This document shows positions 56,001-63,371 of a stretch of DNA of 64,000 bases, one piece after another; position 1 is the stretch's first letter; each line of letters opens with the position of its first letter. The stretch spans positions 1,116,001-1,180,000 of the forward strand of contig NZ_JAHUBR010000001.1 in NCBI RefSeq assembly GCF_025376885.1, given 5' to 3'. The translations under genes were made by a program, and so were the position numbers. This DNA is from Pseudoruegeria sp. SHC-113 (GTDB taxonomy: Bacteria; Pseudomonadota; Alphaproteobacteria; Rhodobacterales; Rhodobacteraceae). The notes under the pieces were generated by a model. The model saw only the letters and a program-made list of their open reading frames with translations. It did no database searches and was not told where the DNA came from.

Positions 56001-56248
56001 AGCTCGGAAGGGATCTTGGCACGCTCGGCCTTCACGAGCCCCTCGCGCGTGGCGTCCAGCATCGCCTGATACTCCTGCATCGCGTTGACGATGGAGAGCG
56101 GATCTTCGGGCCGGCGGAAGCTCACCCCCTGCTGGGGGGGCAGGGCTGCCAGCACGGCCTCGGGCAGGCTGGCCACACGCGGCAGGGCCTCCAGCGGGTA
56201 AGGGCCAAGGTGCATCGGGCGGGAGCGGTAGGAGCGGAGCTTGCGCAT
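53051..56248 (-). CDS. rdhA: Self-sufficient reductive dehalogenase fused to a flavin/2Fe-2S reductase
   Basis: A 1065-residue cytoplasmic enzyme without a Tat signal. Residues ~90-560 hold two related halves (LASYIRSLGWDARAH..NPFLGSRYQLAVVTT and LAAHIRKLGYTARVH..NPFLGPRLKSGVVTT), the duplicated nitroreductase-like fold that binds cobalamin in RdhA. Two 4Fe-4S motifs follow (C555, C558, C561, C565-Pro; C591, C604, C607, C611-Pro). From ~750 there is a phthalate-dioxygenase-reductase-like part: RQYSLSGDP (flavin), GGGIGITPM (NAD(P)H) and a 2Fe-2S centre (C1014, C1019, C1022, C1050). This is the layout of BhbA of Comamonas and NpRdhA of Nitratireductor, which remove halogen from halophenols with NAD(P)H. 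A divergently arranged MarR gene lies upstream. QueG is excluded by length and fusion. Confidence 0.88.
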   Translation of the reverse strand: MRKLRSYRSRPMHLGPYPLEALPRVASLPEAVLAALPPQQGVSFRRPEDPLSIVNAMQEYQAMLDATREGLVKAERAKIPSELQERANHLKAFGYYCDASMVGVARIGDADWLATPTRNPDVARLAQTLETKQVKTLAAGIDVIMAGLRESLKAPKGDCRHHTHALVFLYDAPRPPRADEAGSDWIHEAEAQRGTLRAMETAVTLASYIRSLGWDARAHSEAESDVHLRRLAVNAGLAEGAQADNPFLGSRYQLAVVTTTLDLAPDQPLAPGAKPPASYRSGLGTHAKSARNRDPFSKRDFAAGPHPFETLKRVEEPTTYIDAENVARVPKRANMFARGLFGDLGKQVQEAAKNGNYVRKSASAFAFRPSLGAFTVLQDGEAAPDVHPSTEDPARNAASIKAALYYLGVDAVGLSACPDWAYYSHDASGQPIAPYHRNAISMIIDQGHETMEGASGDDWIACAQSMRAYLRFSLLGGVLAAHIRKLGYTARVHSVMDDEVLHPPLLLLAGLGEVSRIGEVILNPFLGPRLKSGVVTTNMPMAHDKPIDFGLQRFCEACNKCARECPSGAITAGPKLMFNGYEIWKSDSQKCTTYRVSQKNGAMCGRCMKTCPWNLEGLFAEAPFRWLASHAPGLAKPLAKLDDALGKGEINQAKKWWWDLEMVDDGAYRPSAHPVNARALQKDLKLRFEDQTLAVYPAPLAPPPYPWPFPMDREAGIAAYKAMLTADQHKAARAAGTPPEHVYTAGNAEAPVLSLVVSKVEQMAQGVTKYEFRHPDGADLPPFTAGAHVDVVVAPEFFRQYSLSGDPADRSCYQIAVLREARGRGGSKLLHRIFAPGRRVFVSHPINHFPLQEEASFSFLMGGGIGITPMIAMAHRLHALGRPFALHYSVASRDSAGFLADLATVPWADKVHLHISAEGTRADLAQILTHRAGAHVYTCGPDAYMAAVMEAAEAAGFPEEARHQEFFAVPDLPQYENHPFRLKLRQSGREIAVSAQESAADALIAAGVHVDLKCSDGLCGVCACGLTGGAVEHRDFVLSKAERENRIILCQSRAAEPGGVLELDL

Positions 56249-56291
56249 CTGGCGGGCTTTCGGCTAGCGGGTATGGGCGGGATCACGCGGA

Positions 56292-56747
56292 TCAGAGCTT
56301 GGAGAGGCGGGTCTCTTCCCCTTCGCGCAGCGCATCGAGCAGGCCCAGAAGCTGCGCTTTCTCGCCCTCGCCCAGCTTGGCAAGGAAATGCGCGCTGTTG
56401 GCGCGGGCGTGGGCATTGGCCTCCAGCAGCAGGTCGGCGCCACGCGGCGTGGCCGCCACCAGCGTCATCCGTTTGTCGTCCTGCCCGGTGGAGCGCGCGA
56501 TCAGCCCTGCGGCCTCCATCTGCCGCAACGCGCGGGAGATGGCGGTGCGGTCCACGCTCACATAGGCGGCGATCTCGGAGGGGTTCTGTAACCCTTCCCC
56601 TTCGCAGGCCAGCAGGATACACCAATGCAGGCGCGTGAGGCCAAGATCCTTCAGCCCGTCCTCGAACCGCTTCTCGATCACCCGCGCGCTCAGCGAGAGC
56701 TGATAGCCCAGGGCGGCGTGCAGGTCATATGCCGTCTTCTTCAACAT
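56292..56747 (-). CDS. MarR-family regulator beside the dehalogenase
   Basis: A 151-residue winged helix-turn-helix dimer: GLTRLHWCILLACEGEGLQNPSEIAAYVSVDRTAISRALRQMEAAGLI is the DNA-binding part, followed by the wing QDDKRMTLVAATPRG. MarR proteins often answer to phenolic ligands, which suits control of a halophenol dehalogenase. It is transcribed in the same direction as rdhA, 43 bases upstream, so the two may share a transcript. Palindromes in its upstream region are candidate operators. Confidence 0.9.
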   Translation of the reverse strand: MLKKTAYDLHAALGYQLSLSARVIEKRFEDGLKDLGLTRLHWCILLACEGEGLQNPSEIAAYVSVDRTAISRALRQMEAAGLIARSTGQDDKRMTLVAATPRGADLLLEANAHARANSAHFLAKLGEGEKAQLLGLLDALREGEETRLSKL

Positions 56748-56749
56748 AA

Positions 56750-56803
56750 TTGACAGCGTTAACTAAATTTCTGCCCCTGTCAACAAGCGTGCAATCGCTT
56801 GCA
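56750..56803. promoter_or_regulatory. Palindrome cluster, candidate MarR operator
   Basis: In the 109-base gap between marR and the HAD gene: TTGACAG (56750-56756) paired with CTGTCAA (56777-56783); CAAGCG-TGCAAT-CGCTTG (56784-56801), perfect; and the overlapping TGCAA-TCGC-TTGCA (56790-56803), also perfect. They begin three bases upstream of the marR start, a fitting place for self-control. Confidence 0.5.
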
Positions 56804-56856
56804 TGGTTGATCGCGGGGGTGCTTGGCGACAGAATATTGCGATTGAGGGAGGAAAC

Positions 56857-57585
56857 ATGAAAGAAATTCGCGCAGTCCTTTTCGATAAGGACGGAACCCT
56901 TTTTGATTTCCACGCCACCTGGAGCGCCTGGGCGCATGATTTCCTGCAGGCGCTTTCGGGCGGCGAGCCAGCGCTGGCCGCAAGGCTTGGCAACGCCATC
57001 GGCTATGACACCGAGTTGCGGATCTTCAAACCCGGCAGCCCCGTGATCGCGGGCACACCGGGGGAGATCGCCGATGCGATGTTGCCGCATCTGCCGGGGC
57101 AGGGGGCGGCTGCGCTGATCGAGCAGATGAACCGCGCCGCCGCCGAAGCCCCCATGGTGGAGGCCGCGCCTTTGGCCGAGCTGCTGTCTGAACTGCGCAA
57201 GGCGGGCTTTAGGCTGGGCGTTGCCACCAATGACGCTGAAGCGCCCGCGCGTGCGCATCTCGAAGCCACCGGCATCCTTCCGGCCTTCGATTTCATCGCA
57301 GGCTTTGACAGCGGCCACGGGGCCAAGCCCGATCCGGGCATGCTGCTGGCCTTCGCCCGCGCCACGGGGCTTGCGCCCGATCAGGTGGTGATGGTGGGTG
57401 ACAGCCGCCACGATCTTCTGGCCGGCCGCGCGGCGGGCATGGCCACCGTGGGCGTGCTCACCGGCCTTGCCGGGCCCGAGGAACTGGTGCCGCTGGCCAA
57501 CGCGGTTTTGCCCGACATCAGCCATCTGCCCGGCTGGCTGCGCGGGCAGGCCCCGGAACTGGAACTGGCAGAGGCCGCCGGGTAG
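56857..57585 (+). CDS. HAD-superfamily phosphatase, phosphoglycolate-phosphatase-like
   Basis: A 242-residue hydrolase with motif I VLFDKDGTLFD (nucleophile Asp and acid/base Asp), motif II GVATNDAE, the lysine in GAKPDPG, and motif IV VMVGDSRHDLLAG. This is the Gph-type HAD with a small helical cap. Substrate could be 2-phosphoglycolate or another small phosphate ester; HAD dehalogenases share the fold but use a different motif, so a haloacid role is not supported. GGGAGGAAAC precedes the ATG. Divergent from marR. Confidence 0.85.
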   Translation: MKEIRAVLFDKDGTLFDFHATWSAWAHDFLQALSGGEPALAARLGNAIGYDTELRIFKPGSPVIAGTPGEIADAMLPHLPGQGAAALIEQMNRAAAEAPMVEAAPLAELLSELRKAGFRLGVATNDAEAPARAHLEATGILPAFDFIAGFDSGHGAKPDPGMLLAFARATGLAPDQVVMVGDSRHDLLAGRAAGMATVGVLTGLAGPEELVPLANAVLPDISHLPGWLRGQAPELELAEAAG

Positions 57586-57700
57586 CCCATCCCCAGCCGC
57601 CTTGCGGCAGGATGGAAGACGGGCGACAGGAAATGTCGCATTCTGGCGCTCCACCTTTGGGCTTTGCGCGCAGGATTTCCCTCAGACGGAGGGAATGCCC

Positions 57701-59257
57701 ATGGCTGAACACGCCACCAAACGCCGCCGCCACGGCGGCCGTGCCGGCAACGCGCGGCGCAGCACCACGGCCACGATCGAGCAGATGCCCTGGCGCGTCC
57801 CGGTCAACACCGATGCGCCCACAGAGCCGCTCAACGAGGAGGGCATCGAGGCCATCCATGACTGCGCCATGCGGATCCTTGAGGAAATCGGTATCGAATT
57901 TCTCAACGCCGAGGCGCTGGCCGTTCTGAAAGATGCAGGCTGCACCATCGACGGGCAGAACGTGCGTATGGGGCGCGATTGGGTGATGGAGATGGTCGCC
58001 AAGGCCCCGGCCGATTTCACCATCACGCCGCGCAACCCCGCGCGGGAGATCCATATCGGCGGCAAGAGCATGGTCTTCGTCAATGTCTCCTCGCCGCCCA
58101 ACTACTGGGATCTGGAAAAGGGCAAGATCCCCGGCACCCGCGAGGATTGCCAAAACCTGCTCAAGCTCACGCAGTATTTCAACTGCATCCACGTCGCCGG
58201 CGGCTACCCGGTGGAACCGGTGGACGTGCACGCCTCGGTGCGCCACCTCGACGTGCTCTATGACAAGCTCACCCTGACCGACAAAGTCGCCCATGCCTAC
58301 AGCCTCGGCAAGGAGCGGGTGGAAGACGTGATGGAGATGGTGCGCATCGCGGGCGGGCTTACGCAAGAGGAATTCGAAGCCACACCGCGCATGTACACCA
58401 ACATCAATTCCACCTCGCCCCTCAAGCACGATGAGCCGATGCTCGATGGCTACATGCGCTGCGTGCGGCGCGGGCAGGCGACGGTGGTCACGCCCTTCAC
58501 GCTGGCCGGTGCCATGGCACCGGTGACAATGGCCGGGGCCGTGGCGCAGTCCATCGCCGAAGCGCTCTGTGTGATCGCGCTGGCGCAATATATCCGCCCC
58601 GGCGCGCCTTGCGTGCTGGGCACGTTCACCTCCAACGTGGACATGAAATCCGGCGCCCCCGCCTTCGGCACGCCCGAATACATGCGCGCCACCCAGATGA
58701 CGGGCCAGATGGCGCGCTACTACGGGTTGCCCCTGCGCTCCTCCGGCGTTTGCGCGGCCAATGTGCCGGACGGGCAGGCGATGTGGGAGACGTCCAATTC
58801 GCTCTGGGCGGCCGTGCAATCGCAGACGAACATGGTCTACCACGCCGCCGGCTGGCTTGAGGGCGGGCTGATTGCGAGCCCCGAGAAATTCATTATGGAT
58901 TGCGAGATCCTGCAGCAGATCCAGCGCTATTTCGAGCCCGCCACCTTCGCCACCGGAGAAGACGACATCGCGCTGGAGGCGATCCGTTCCGTTGGCAATG
59001 ATGGCCATTTCTTCGGGATCGACCACACGCAGGAGCGCTACACGACAGCCTTTTACCAGCCTTTCTTGAGCGACTGGCGCAATTTCGAAGGCTGGAATCT
59101 GGCGGGCGGCGTCTGGACGGCGGAGCGCGCGCACCGGATGTTCAAGGCGATCATGGCGGAATTCCAGCCGCCGCCGATGGAGGACGCGATCCGCGAGGAA
59201 CTGGCCGATTTCGTGGCACGGCGCAAACGCGAAGGGGGCGCGCCGACGGATTTCTGA
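57701..59257 (+). CDS. MttB-family methyltransferase (non-pyrrolysine)
   Basis: A 518-residue TIM-barrel protein of the trimethylamine methyltransferase family. Landmarks: MRILEEIGIEFLNAEALAVLKDAGC, the basic N-terminal tail KRRRHGGRAGNARR, INSTSPLKHDEPMLDGYMR, and FEPATFATGEDDIALEAIRSVGNDGHFFGIDHTQERY. There is no in-frame amber codon, so it is not a pyrrolysine enzyme; such members demethylate quaternary amines such as glycine betaine or proline betaine onto a corrinoid protein. No corrinoid protein gene is adjacent. The ATG at 57701 has GGAGGG seven bases upstream. Monocistronic by appearance. Confidence 0.87.
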   Translation: MAEHATKRRRHGGRAGNARRSTTATIEQMPWRVPVNTDAPTEPLNEEGIEAIHDCAMRILEEIGIEFLNAEALAVLKDAGCTIDGQNVRMGRDWVMEMVAKAPADFTITPRNPAREIHIGGKSMVFVNVSSPPNYWDLEKGKIPGTREDCQNLLKLTQYFNCIHVAGGYPVEPVDVHASVRHLDVLYDKLTLTDKVAHAYSLGKERVEDVMEMVRIAGGLTQEEFEATPRMYTNINSTSPLKHDEPMLDGYMRCVRRGQATVVTPFTLAGAMAPVTMAGAVAQSIAEALCVIALAQYIRPGAPCVLGTFTSNVDMKSGAPAFGTPEYMRATQMTGQMARYYGLPLRSSGVCAANVPDGQAMWETSNSLWAAVQSQTNMVYHAAGWLEGGLIASPEKFIMDCEILQQIQRYFEPATFATGEDDIALEAIRSVGNDGHFFGIDHTQERYTTAFYQPFLSDWRNFEGWNLAGGVWTAERAHRMFKAIMAEFQPPPMEDAIREELADFVARRKREGGAPTDF

Positions 59258-59355
59258 CCGTCGAAAAACTTCGGTGCGCAAAATAATGATCTGCGTCAGG
59301 CTTTCTTTAACGCCTGTTTCCTAGGGTGCGAAAAAACAACCTCGGGAAAATCCAG

Positions 59356-59943
59356 ATGCACGGATTGATCAACCGCTCGATCGAGATCTTTTTGAAAGAG
59401 CGCCACGGCGCGGCGCTCTGGCAGGCGGTCGCGCAGGAAGCGCAGGTACCGGACGGAAGTTTCGAGGCGATGCTGCCCTATGAGGATGCGCTTACGGGCC
59501 GGGTGATCGCCGCCGCCGCGCAGAGGCTTTCGCGCAGCGAGGCAGAGATTCTGGAGGATCTGGGGATCTTCCTGATCACCTCGGAGCGCACGCAAGTGGT
59601 GCGCCGCCTGCTGCGCTATGGCGGGGTGAGCTTTCTGGATTTCCTCTACTCGCTGGATGATCTGCAGGATCGCGTCAAGCTCGCGGTGCCGGAACTTGAG
59701 GTGCCGCGGTTCGAACTGCAGCGCGAAGGCCAGAGTGGCTTTCACCTGATCGTGGAAAGCCCGGTGGCAGGCATGGGCCACGTGACGGTCGGCATCCTGC
59801 GCGCGCTGGCCGATGATTACGGCGCGCTGGTGGTGCTAGAGGAAAGCCACGATGCCGGCACGCAAAGCGATATCACGGTGCATCTGCTCAACAGCACCCA
59901 TGCCGCCGGGCGGCGGTTTTCGCTCGCCGGGGAGCCTGCATGA
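59356..59943 (+). CDS. H-NOX-like protein lacking the haem-ligating histidine
   Basis: A 195-residue protein of the haem-NO-binding fold: MHGLINRSIEIFLKERHGAALW at the start, then DLGIFLITSERTQVVRRLLRYGGVSFLDFLYSLDDL and VPELEVPRFE. Aligned with canonical H-NOX (DFLLMLDTVH), the proximal histidine position is Gln104 (DFLYSLDDLQ). The Y-x-S-x-R propionate motif also seems lost (VESPV at residues 133-137). It may bind no haem or bind another way. It is coupled to a diguanylate cyclase gene by ATGA overlap, the usual H-NOX partner arrangement, so it is expected to modulate that enzyme in response to an unknown signal. Confidence 0.75.
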   Translation: MHGLINRSIEIFLKERHGAALWQAVAQEAQVPDGSFEAMLPYEDALTGRVIAAAAQRLSRSEAEILEDLGIFLITSERTQVVRRLLRYGGVSFLDFLYSLDDLQDRVKLAVPELEVPRFELQREGQSGFHLIVESPVAGMGHVTVGILRALADDYGALVVLEESHDAGTQSDITVHLLNSTHAAGRRFSLAGEPA

Positions 59944-60974
59944 TGGCCGCGTTTCAACCCGCCAATATCCCGCCCGAAGGCCTGAATCGGCTGATGCCCA
60001 TGCATGTGATGCTGGACGAAAAGGGCTGCATCCAGCATTTCGGCCCCACGCTGCATTGCCTCTGGCCCTATGGCGCGCCGCTGGGGCGCAGCTTTTTCGA
60101 GGTGCTCACGGTGAGCCGCCCGCGCGGCATCACCGATCTGAAAGGGCTGATGGCCCATGCGAGCGAACGGCTGCACATTGAACTTGCGGAAGGCGAGGCC
60201 CCGGCGCTCAAGGGCATCGCCATGCCCTTGCAGGACGGCGGCGCGCTGCTGAACCTCTCGTTCGGGATCTCCGTTGTGGAGGCCGTGCGTCTTTACGATC
60301 TGACAGATGCCGATTTCGCTCCCACCGATCTGACGGTGGAAATGCTCTACCTGATCGAGGCCAAATCGGCCGCGGCGGCTGAGCTGTCGCGCCTCAGCCA
60401 GCGGCTGCAGGGCGCGCGGATCGCGGCCGAGGAACAGGCCTTCACCGACACGCTCACCGGCCTGCGCAACCGCCGCGCGATGGATGTGGTGCTGGCCCGC
60501 CTCATCAGCTCTGAGCGCGGCTTCGGGCTGATGCATCTGGATCTGGACTACTTCAAGGACGTGAACGACACGCTGGGCCACGCCGCGGGCGATCTGGTGC
60601 TGCAGCATGTCGCCAAAGTGCTGGTGGAGGCCACCCGGGAGGACGATCTTGCCGCCCGTGTCGGTGGTGATGAGTTCGTGCTGCTCTTTGCCGGGCTTAC
60701 GGATGTGGATCAGCTCAACCGCATCGCCGGGCGGATCATCGAACGGCTTGAGGATCCGGTTTACTTCGAAGGCCAGCCCTGCCGTATTTCGGGGAGCATC
60801 GGCACCACGGTGTCTGATTTCTACAAGGCCCCGGAGGCCGAGGCGATGCTGCATGATGCCGACATTGCGCTCTATGCCTCCAAGCACAAGGGCAAGGCTT
60901 GTTACACCGTCTTCTCCAAGGATCTCGGCCAGTTGGAGCCCCCCAAAGGCCGGGAGGCCGCGCCGCCCCACTAG
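59940..60974 (+). CDS. Diguanylate cyclase with HNOBA-like N-terminal domain
   Basis: A 344-residue protein: residues ~10-130 resemble the H-NOX-associated (HNOBA/PAS-like) domain (LMPMHVMLDEKGCIQHFGP, LNLSFGISVVEAV), residues ~140-165 are a helical linker and ~168-330 a GGDEF domain. The active site GGDEF is at 242-246 and the inhibitory I-site R-x-x-D is at 233-236 (REDD). It would make c-di-GMP with product inhibition, under control of the H-NOX-like protein encoded just upstream. Two in-frame ATGs overlap the upstream stop. Confidence 0.9.
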   Translation: MMAAFQPANIPPEGLNRLMPMHVMLDEKGCIQHFGPTLHCLWPYGAPLGRSFFEVLTVSRPRGITDLKGLMAHASERLHIELAEGEAPALKGIAMPLQDGGALLNLSFGISVVEAVRLYDLTDADFAPTDLTVEMLYLIEAKSAAAAELSRLSQRLQGARIAAEEQAFTDTLTGLRNRRAMDVVLARLISSERGFGLMHLDLDYFKDVNDTLGHAAGDLVLQHVAKVLVEATREDDLAARVGGDEFVLLFAGLTDVDQLNRIAGRIIERLEDPVYFEGQPCRISGSIGTTVSDFYKAPEAEAMLHDADIALYASKHKGKACYTVFSKDLGQLEPPKGREAAPPH

Positions 60975-61278
60975 CCTTCCGTCTCGTTCGCCGGTGCCTC
61001 CTGTCCCCGCCTTTCGGGCACCGGCACACAGCGGGCGCCCGGCCTTCCCCCTCCCCAGCGTCCGGGCGCCCGACATGTGAAAACCTTCTGTAGCTAGGCT
61101 TGAGGGGACTTTAGCATGAAAGGGTCACTGAAGGCGGCGCGGTGAACCGTGGCGACTGGCGGGTCGCGGCCGGGCCTCTGGTGAAAATCTCCGCAAATCG
61201 CCCCGCGACCCAGCGCGCCTTGAGGTTGCGGGCGGTAGCCCATAGCCTTGCCCCGAACCAAGGGTGGAGGCCCGGACA
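60975..61278. other. 304-base gap with two strong hairpins
   Basis: GCCGGTGCC (60990-60998) pairs with GGCACCGGC (61017-61025); CGGGCGCCCGG (61032-61042) pairs with CCGGGCGCCCG (61062-61072). Together they probably end the H-NOX/cyclase transcript, though there is no T-run. Further on a ten-residue frame, MKGSLKAAR (61116 on), has GAGGGG upstream; no other gene is seen before the SDR start. Confidence 0.5.
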
Positions 61279-61989
61279 ATGGCAGAACCGAACACTCGGA
61301 AAGTCGCTCTTGTCACGGGGGCCGCCCGTGGGATCGGGCGGGCCATCGCGCAGGATCTGGCGCAGGATCACGATCTTGCCTTCACCTGGCTCACCACCAC
61401 GCCTAAGGCCCCACCCGAGGGTGCGTTGGCTTTGCAGGCTGATCTGTCACAACCCGGCAGTGCGGAAGAGGTGATCAAGGCAGTCATAACCCGCTTTGGC
61501 CGGATCGATGTGATCGTCAATAACGCAGGCCTCGTGCAGCCAAGCCCGCTTGAAGCCTATGATCCCAGCGCCGCGCAAGCCGTTCTGACCGTCAACCTGC
61601 TGGCCCCAGGCGCGCTGCTCGCGGCAGCCTTGCCGCACCTTCAGCCCGGCGCGGCCATCGTCAATATTTCCTCTGTGAACGCCTACCTGCCCCCACGCGG
61701 CGCGGCGCTTTATGGCGCGAGCAAGGCGGCGCTCAACCTTTGGACAAAGGGCGCGGCCAAGGAGCTGGGGCCAAGGGGCATACGCGTCAATGCCATCGCA
61801 CCGGGGGCGATCAACATCCCCGAAGCACCGCGCCCCGACGAGCTGACCGAGCTCTTCGTGAAAGAAACCGCACTGGGCCGGATCGGCACACCGGAAGACA
61901 TCGCCCGTGCCGTGCGCTTTCTGGCCAGCGAGGCGGCGGGCTTCATCACAGGCGAGGTGCTGACGGTGTCCGGCGGCTACCGGCTCTAG
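61279..61989 (+). CDS. SDR-family oxidoreductase
   Basis: A 236-residue short-chain dehydrogenase/reductase. Motifs in order: [12 protein letters not shown] (cofactor glycine loop), VNNAGLV, catalytic Ser in [10 protein letters not shown]-x-x-x-K in YGASKAALN, and GYRL at the C-terminus. The pattern is that of 3-oxoacyl-ACP reductase-like and sugar dehydrogenase SDRs; the neighbouring PfkB kinase hints at a sugar substrate but is on the other strand. GGAGG eight bases upstream fixes the ATG. Convergent four-base overlap with dtd. Confidence 0.88.
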   Translation: MAEPNTRKVALVTGAARGIGRAIAQDLAQDHDLAFTWLTTTPKAPPEGALALQADLSQPGSAEEVIKAVITRFGRIDVIVNNAGLVQPSPLEAYDPSAAQAVLTVNLLAPGALLAAALPHLQPGAAIVNISSVNAYLPPRGAALYGASKAALNLWTKGAAKELGPRGIRVNAIAPGAINIPEAPRPDELTELFVKETALGRIGTPEDIARAVRFLASEAAGFITGEVLTVSGGYRL

Positions 61990-62432
61990 CGGATCTGATC
62001 GTCCAGCCAGATCGTGACTGGGCCGTCATTCACCAGATGCACCTGCATGTTTGCCCCGAAGATGCCGGTTTGCACCGGGATGCCTTCCCCCGAAAGCGCT
62101 TCGGCGAAGGCCTCATAGAGCGCCTTGCCGTGAGCAGGCGCGGCGGCCTGCGAGAAGCCGGGGCGATTGCCCGAGCGGGTGTCGGCGGCAAGGGTGAACT
62201 GCGAAACAACCAGCGCGCTGCCGCCAATATCGCGCAGGCTGCGGTTCATCTTGCCCGCGTCATCGGTGAAAATGCGCAGCTTGGCGATCTTGGCCGCGAG
62301 CCGCGCGGGCTGCTTTGCCGTATCGCCCTCCATCGCGCAGACGAGGATCAGCAGGCCCGGCCCACATGCGCCGACGGTTTCTCCGTCCACCTCAACCCGC
62401 GCCTGCGTGACGCGCTGCAACAGCGCCCTCAC
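61986..62432 (-). CDS. dtd: D-aminoacyl-tRNA deacylase
   Basis: A 148-residue enzyme that removes D-amino acids from tRNA. It opens [21 protein letters not shown], and has the two catalytic elements [10 protein letters not shown] and the cross-subunit G-P motif in NDGPVTIWL. Normal length. The start overlaps the stop of the PfkB kinase gene (ATGA at 62429-62432), so they are coupled. Confidence 0.96.
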   Translation of the reverse strand: MRALLQRVTQARVEVDGETVGACGPGLLILVCAMEGDTAKQPARLAAKIAKLRIFTDDAGKMNRSLRDIGGSALVVSQFTLAADTRSGNRPGFSQAAAPAHGKALYEAFAEALSGEGIPVQTGIFGANMQVHLVNDGPVTIWLDDQIR

Positions 62433-63352
62433 GAGAGTTCGGAGAGCCGCGGCGGGTTGGCCCCGGCGCGCGACACGGTAACGGCGGCGGCCTTCACGCC
62501 AAGCCTCAACGCATGGGCGACGTCCTCAGCCGTGAGCCCCGCCAGCGCGCCCTTGTCGAGTGTACCCCGCTGAGCCAAACCGGCCAGCACGCCCGCGTTG
62601 AACGTATCGCCCGCGCCGACAGTATCGACGACCTCCACGGGCGTGGCGGCCACGAAGGCTTCCTCGTTGCCCCAGAACGCCCGCGCGCCCTTCGCGCCCT
62701 CGGTGATGCAGACAAGCTGCGCGCCCTTGTCCAGCAGGCCCTGCGCCAGCGGTGCAATCTCGCCGTCGCCTTCCAGCCAGTGCAGATCCTCGTCCGACAA
62801 TTTCACGATGTCGGCGATGGCGATCATGCGGTTGATGCGGGCGCGATAGGCAGCTTCGTCGGTGATGAAGCCGGGCCGGATGTTGGGGTCGATCATCGTG
62901 AGCGCGGTTGGGGCGACCTGCGCCATCAGCGTTTCATAAGCACTGCCGCCGGGCTCGGAGACAAGGCTGATGCCGCCGAAGAAATGCGCGCGGTCAGCTT
63001 CAGGCGCTTTCGGCATCTCCTCCACCGCGAACATGCGGCCGGCGGTGTTTTCATCGTAGAACGCGTAGCGCGCCTGCCCGTCGGTGAGCGTCACGAAGGC
63101 GAGCGTCGTGGGGCGGGGCGAGCGCACGCAGCCGCTGTGATCGACGCCGCTGGCCGTGAGCACCGCTTCCAGCTGCGCGCCGAAAAGGTCGGTCGACAGC
63201 CCGGTGACGAAGGCGGTGTCCTGTTCCAGCCGCGCCAAGGCGATGGCGGTGTTGAACACCGCGCCGCCCGCAAAGGGCGCGAAGGCCGCTTCGCCGCCCG
63301 TAGCCTCGCGCGGCAGCATGTCGATCAGGGCCTCGCCACAGCAGACAACCAT
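62429..63352 (-). CDS. PfkB-family carbohydrate kinase (fructokinase-like)
   Basis: A 307-residue ribokinase-fold kinase. N-terminal [15 protein letters not shown], the [14 protein letters not shown] di-glycine switch, and the C-terminal signature [17 protein letters not shown] with the catalytic aspartate are present. DMLPRE and the [10 protein letters not shown]-like region resemble fructokinases. Phosphorylates a sugar or sugar-like alcohol with ATP. First gene of a pair with dtd. Confidence 0.9.
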   Translation of the reverse strand: MVVCCGEALIDMLPREATGGEAAFAPFAGGAVFNTAIALARLEQDTAFVTGLSTDLFGAQLEAVLTASGVDHSGCVRSPRPTTLAFVTLTDGQARYAFYDENTAGRMFAVEEMPKAPEADRAHFFGGISLVSEPGGSAYETLMAQVAPTALTMIDPNIRPGFITDEAAYRARINRMIAIADIVKLSDEDLHWLEGDGEIAPLAQGLLDKGAQLVCITEGAKGARAFWGNEEAFVAATPVEVVDTVGAGDTFNAGVLAGLAQRGTLDKGALAGLTAEDVAHALRLGVKAAAVTVSRAGANPPRLSELS

Positions 63353-63371
63353 CCCGTTTCTCCCCTAGAAG

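Noticed and set aside
53051-56248. Epoxyqueuosine reductase (QueG) as identity of the iron-sulfur protein
   Set aside because: QueG shares the fold but is about 350-400 residues with no fused flavin/2Fe-2S reductase; the duplicated core and C-terminal reductase fit RdhA of the BhbA type.
57701-59257. Pyrrolysine-containing trimethylamine methyltransferase
   Set aside because: The frame has no internal amber codon at the expected place.
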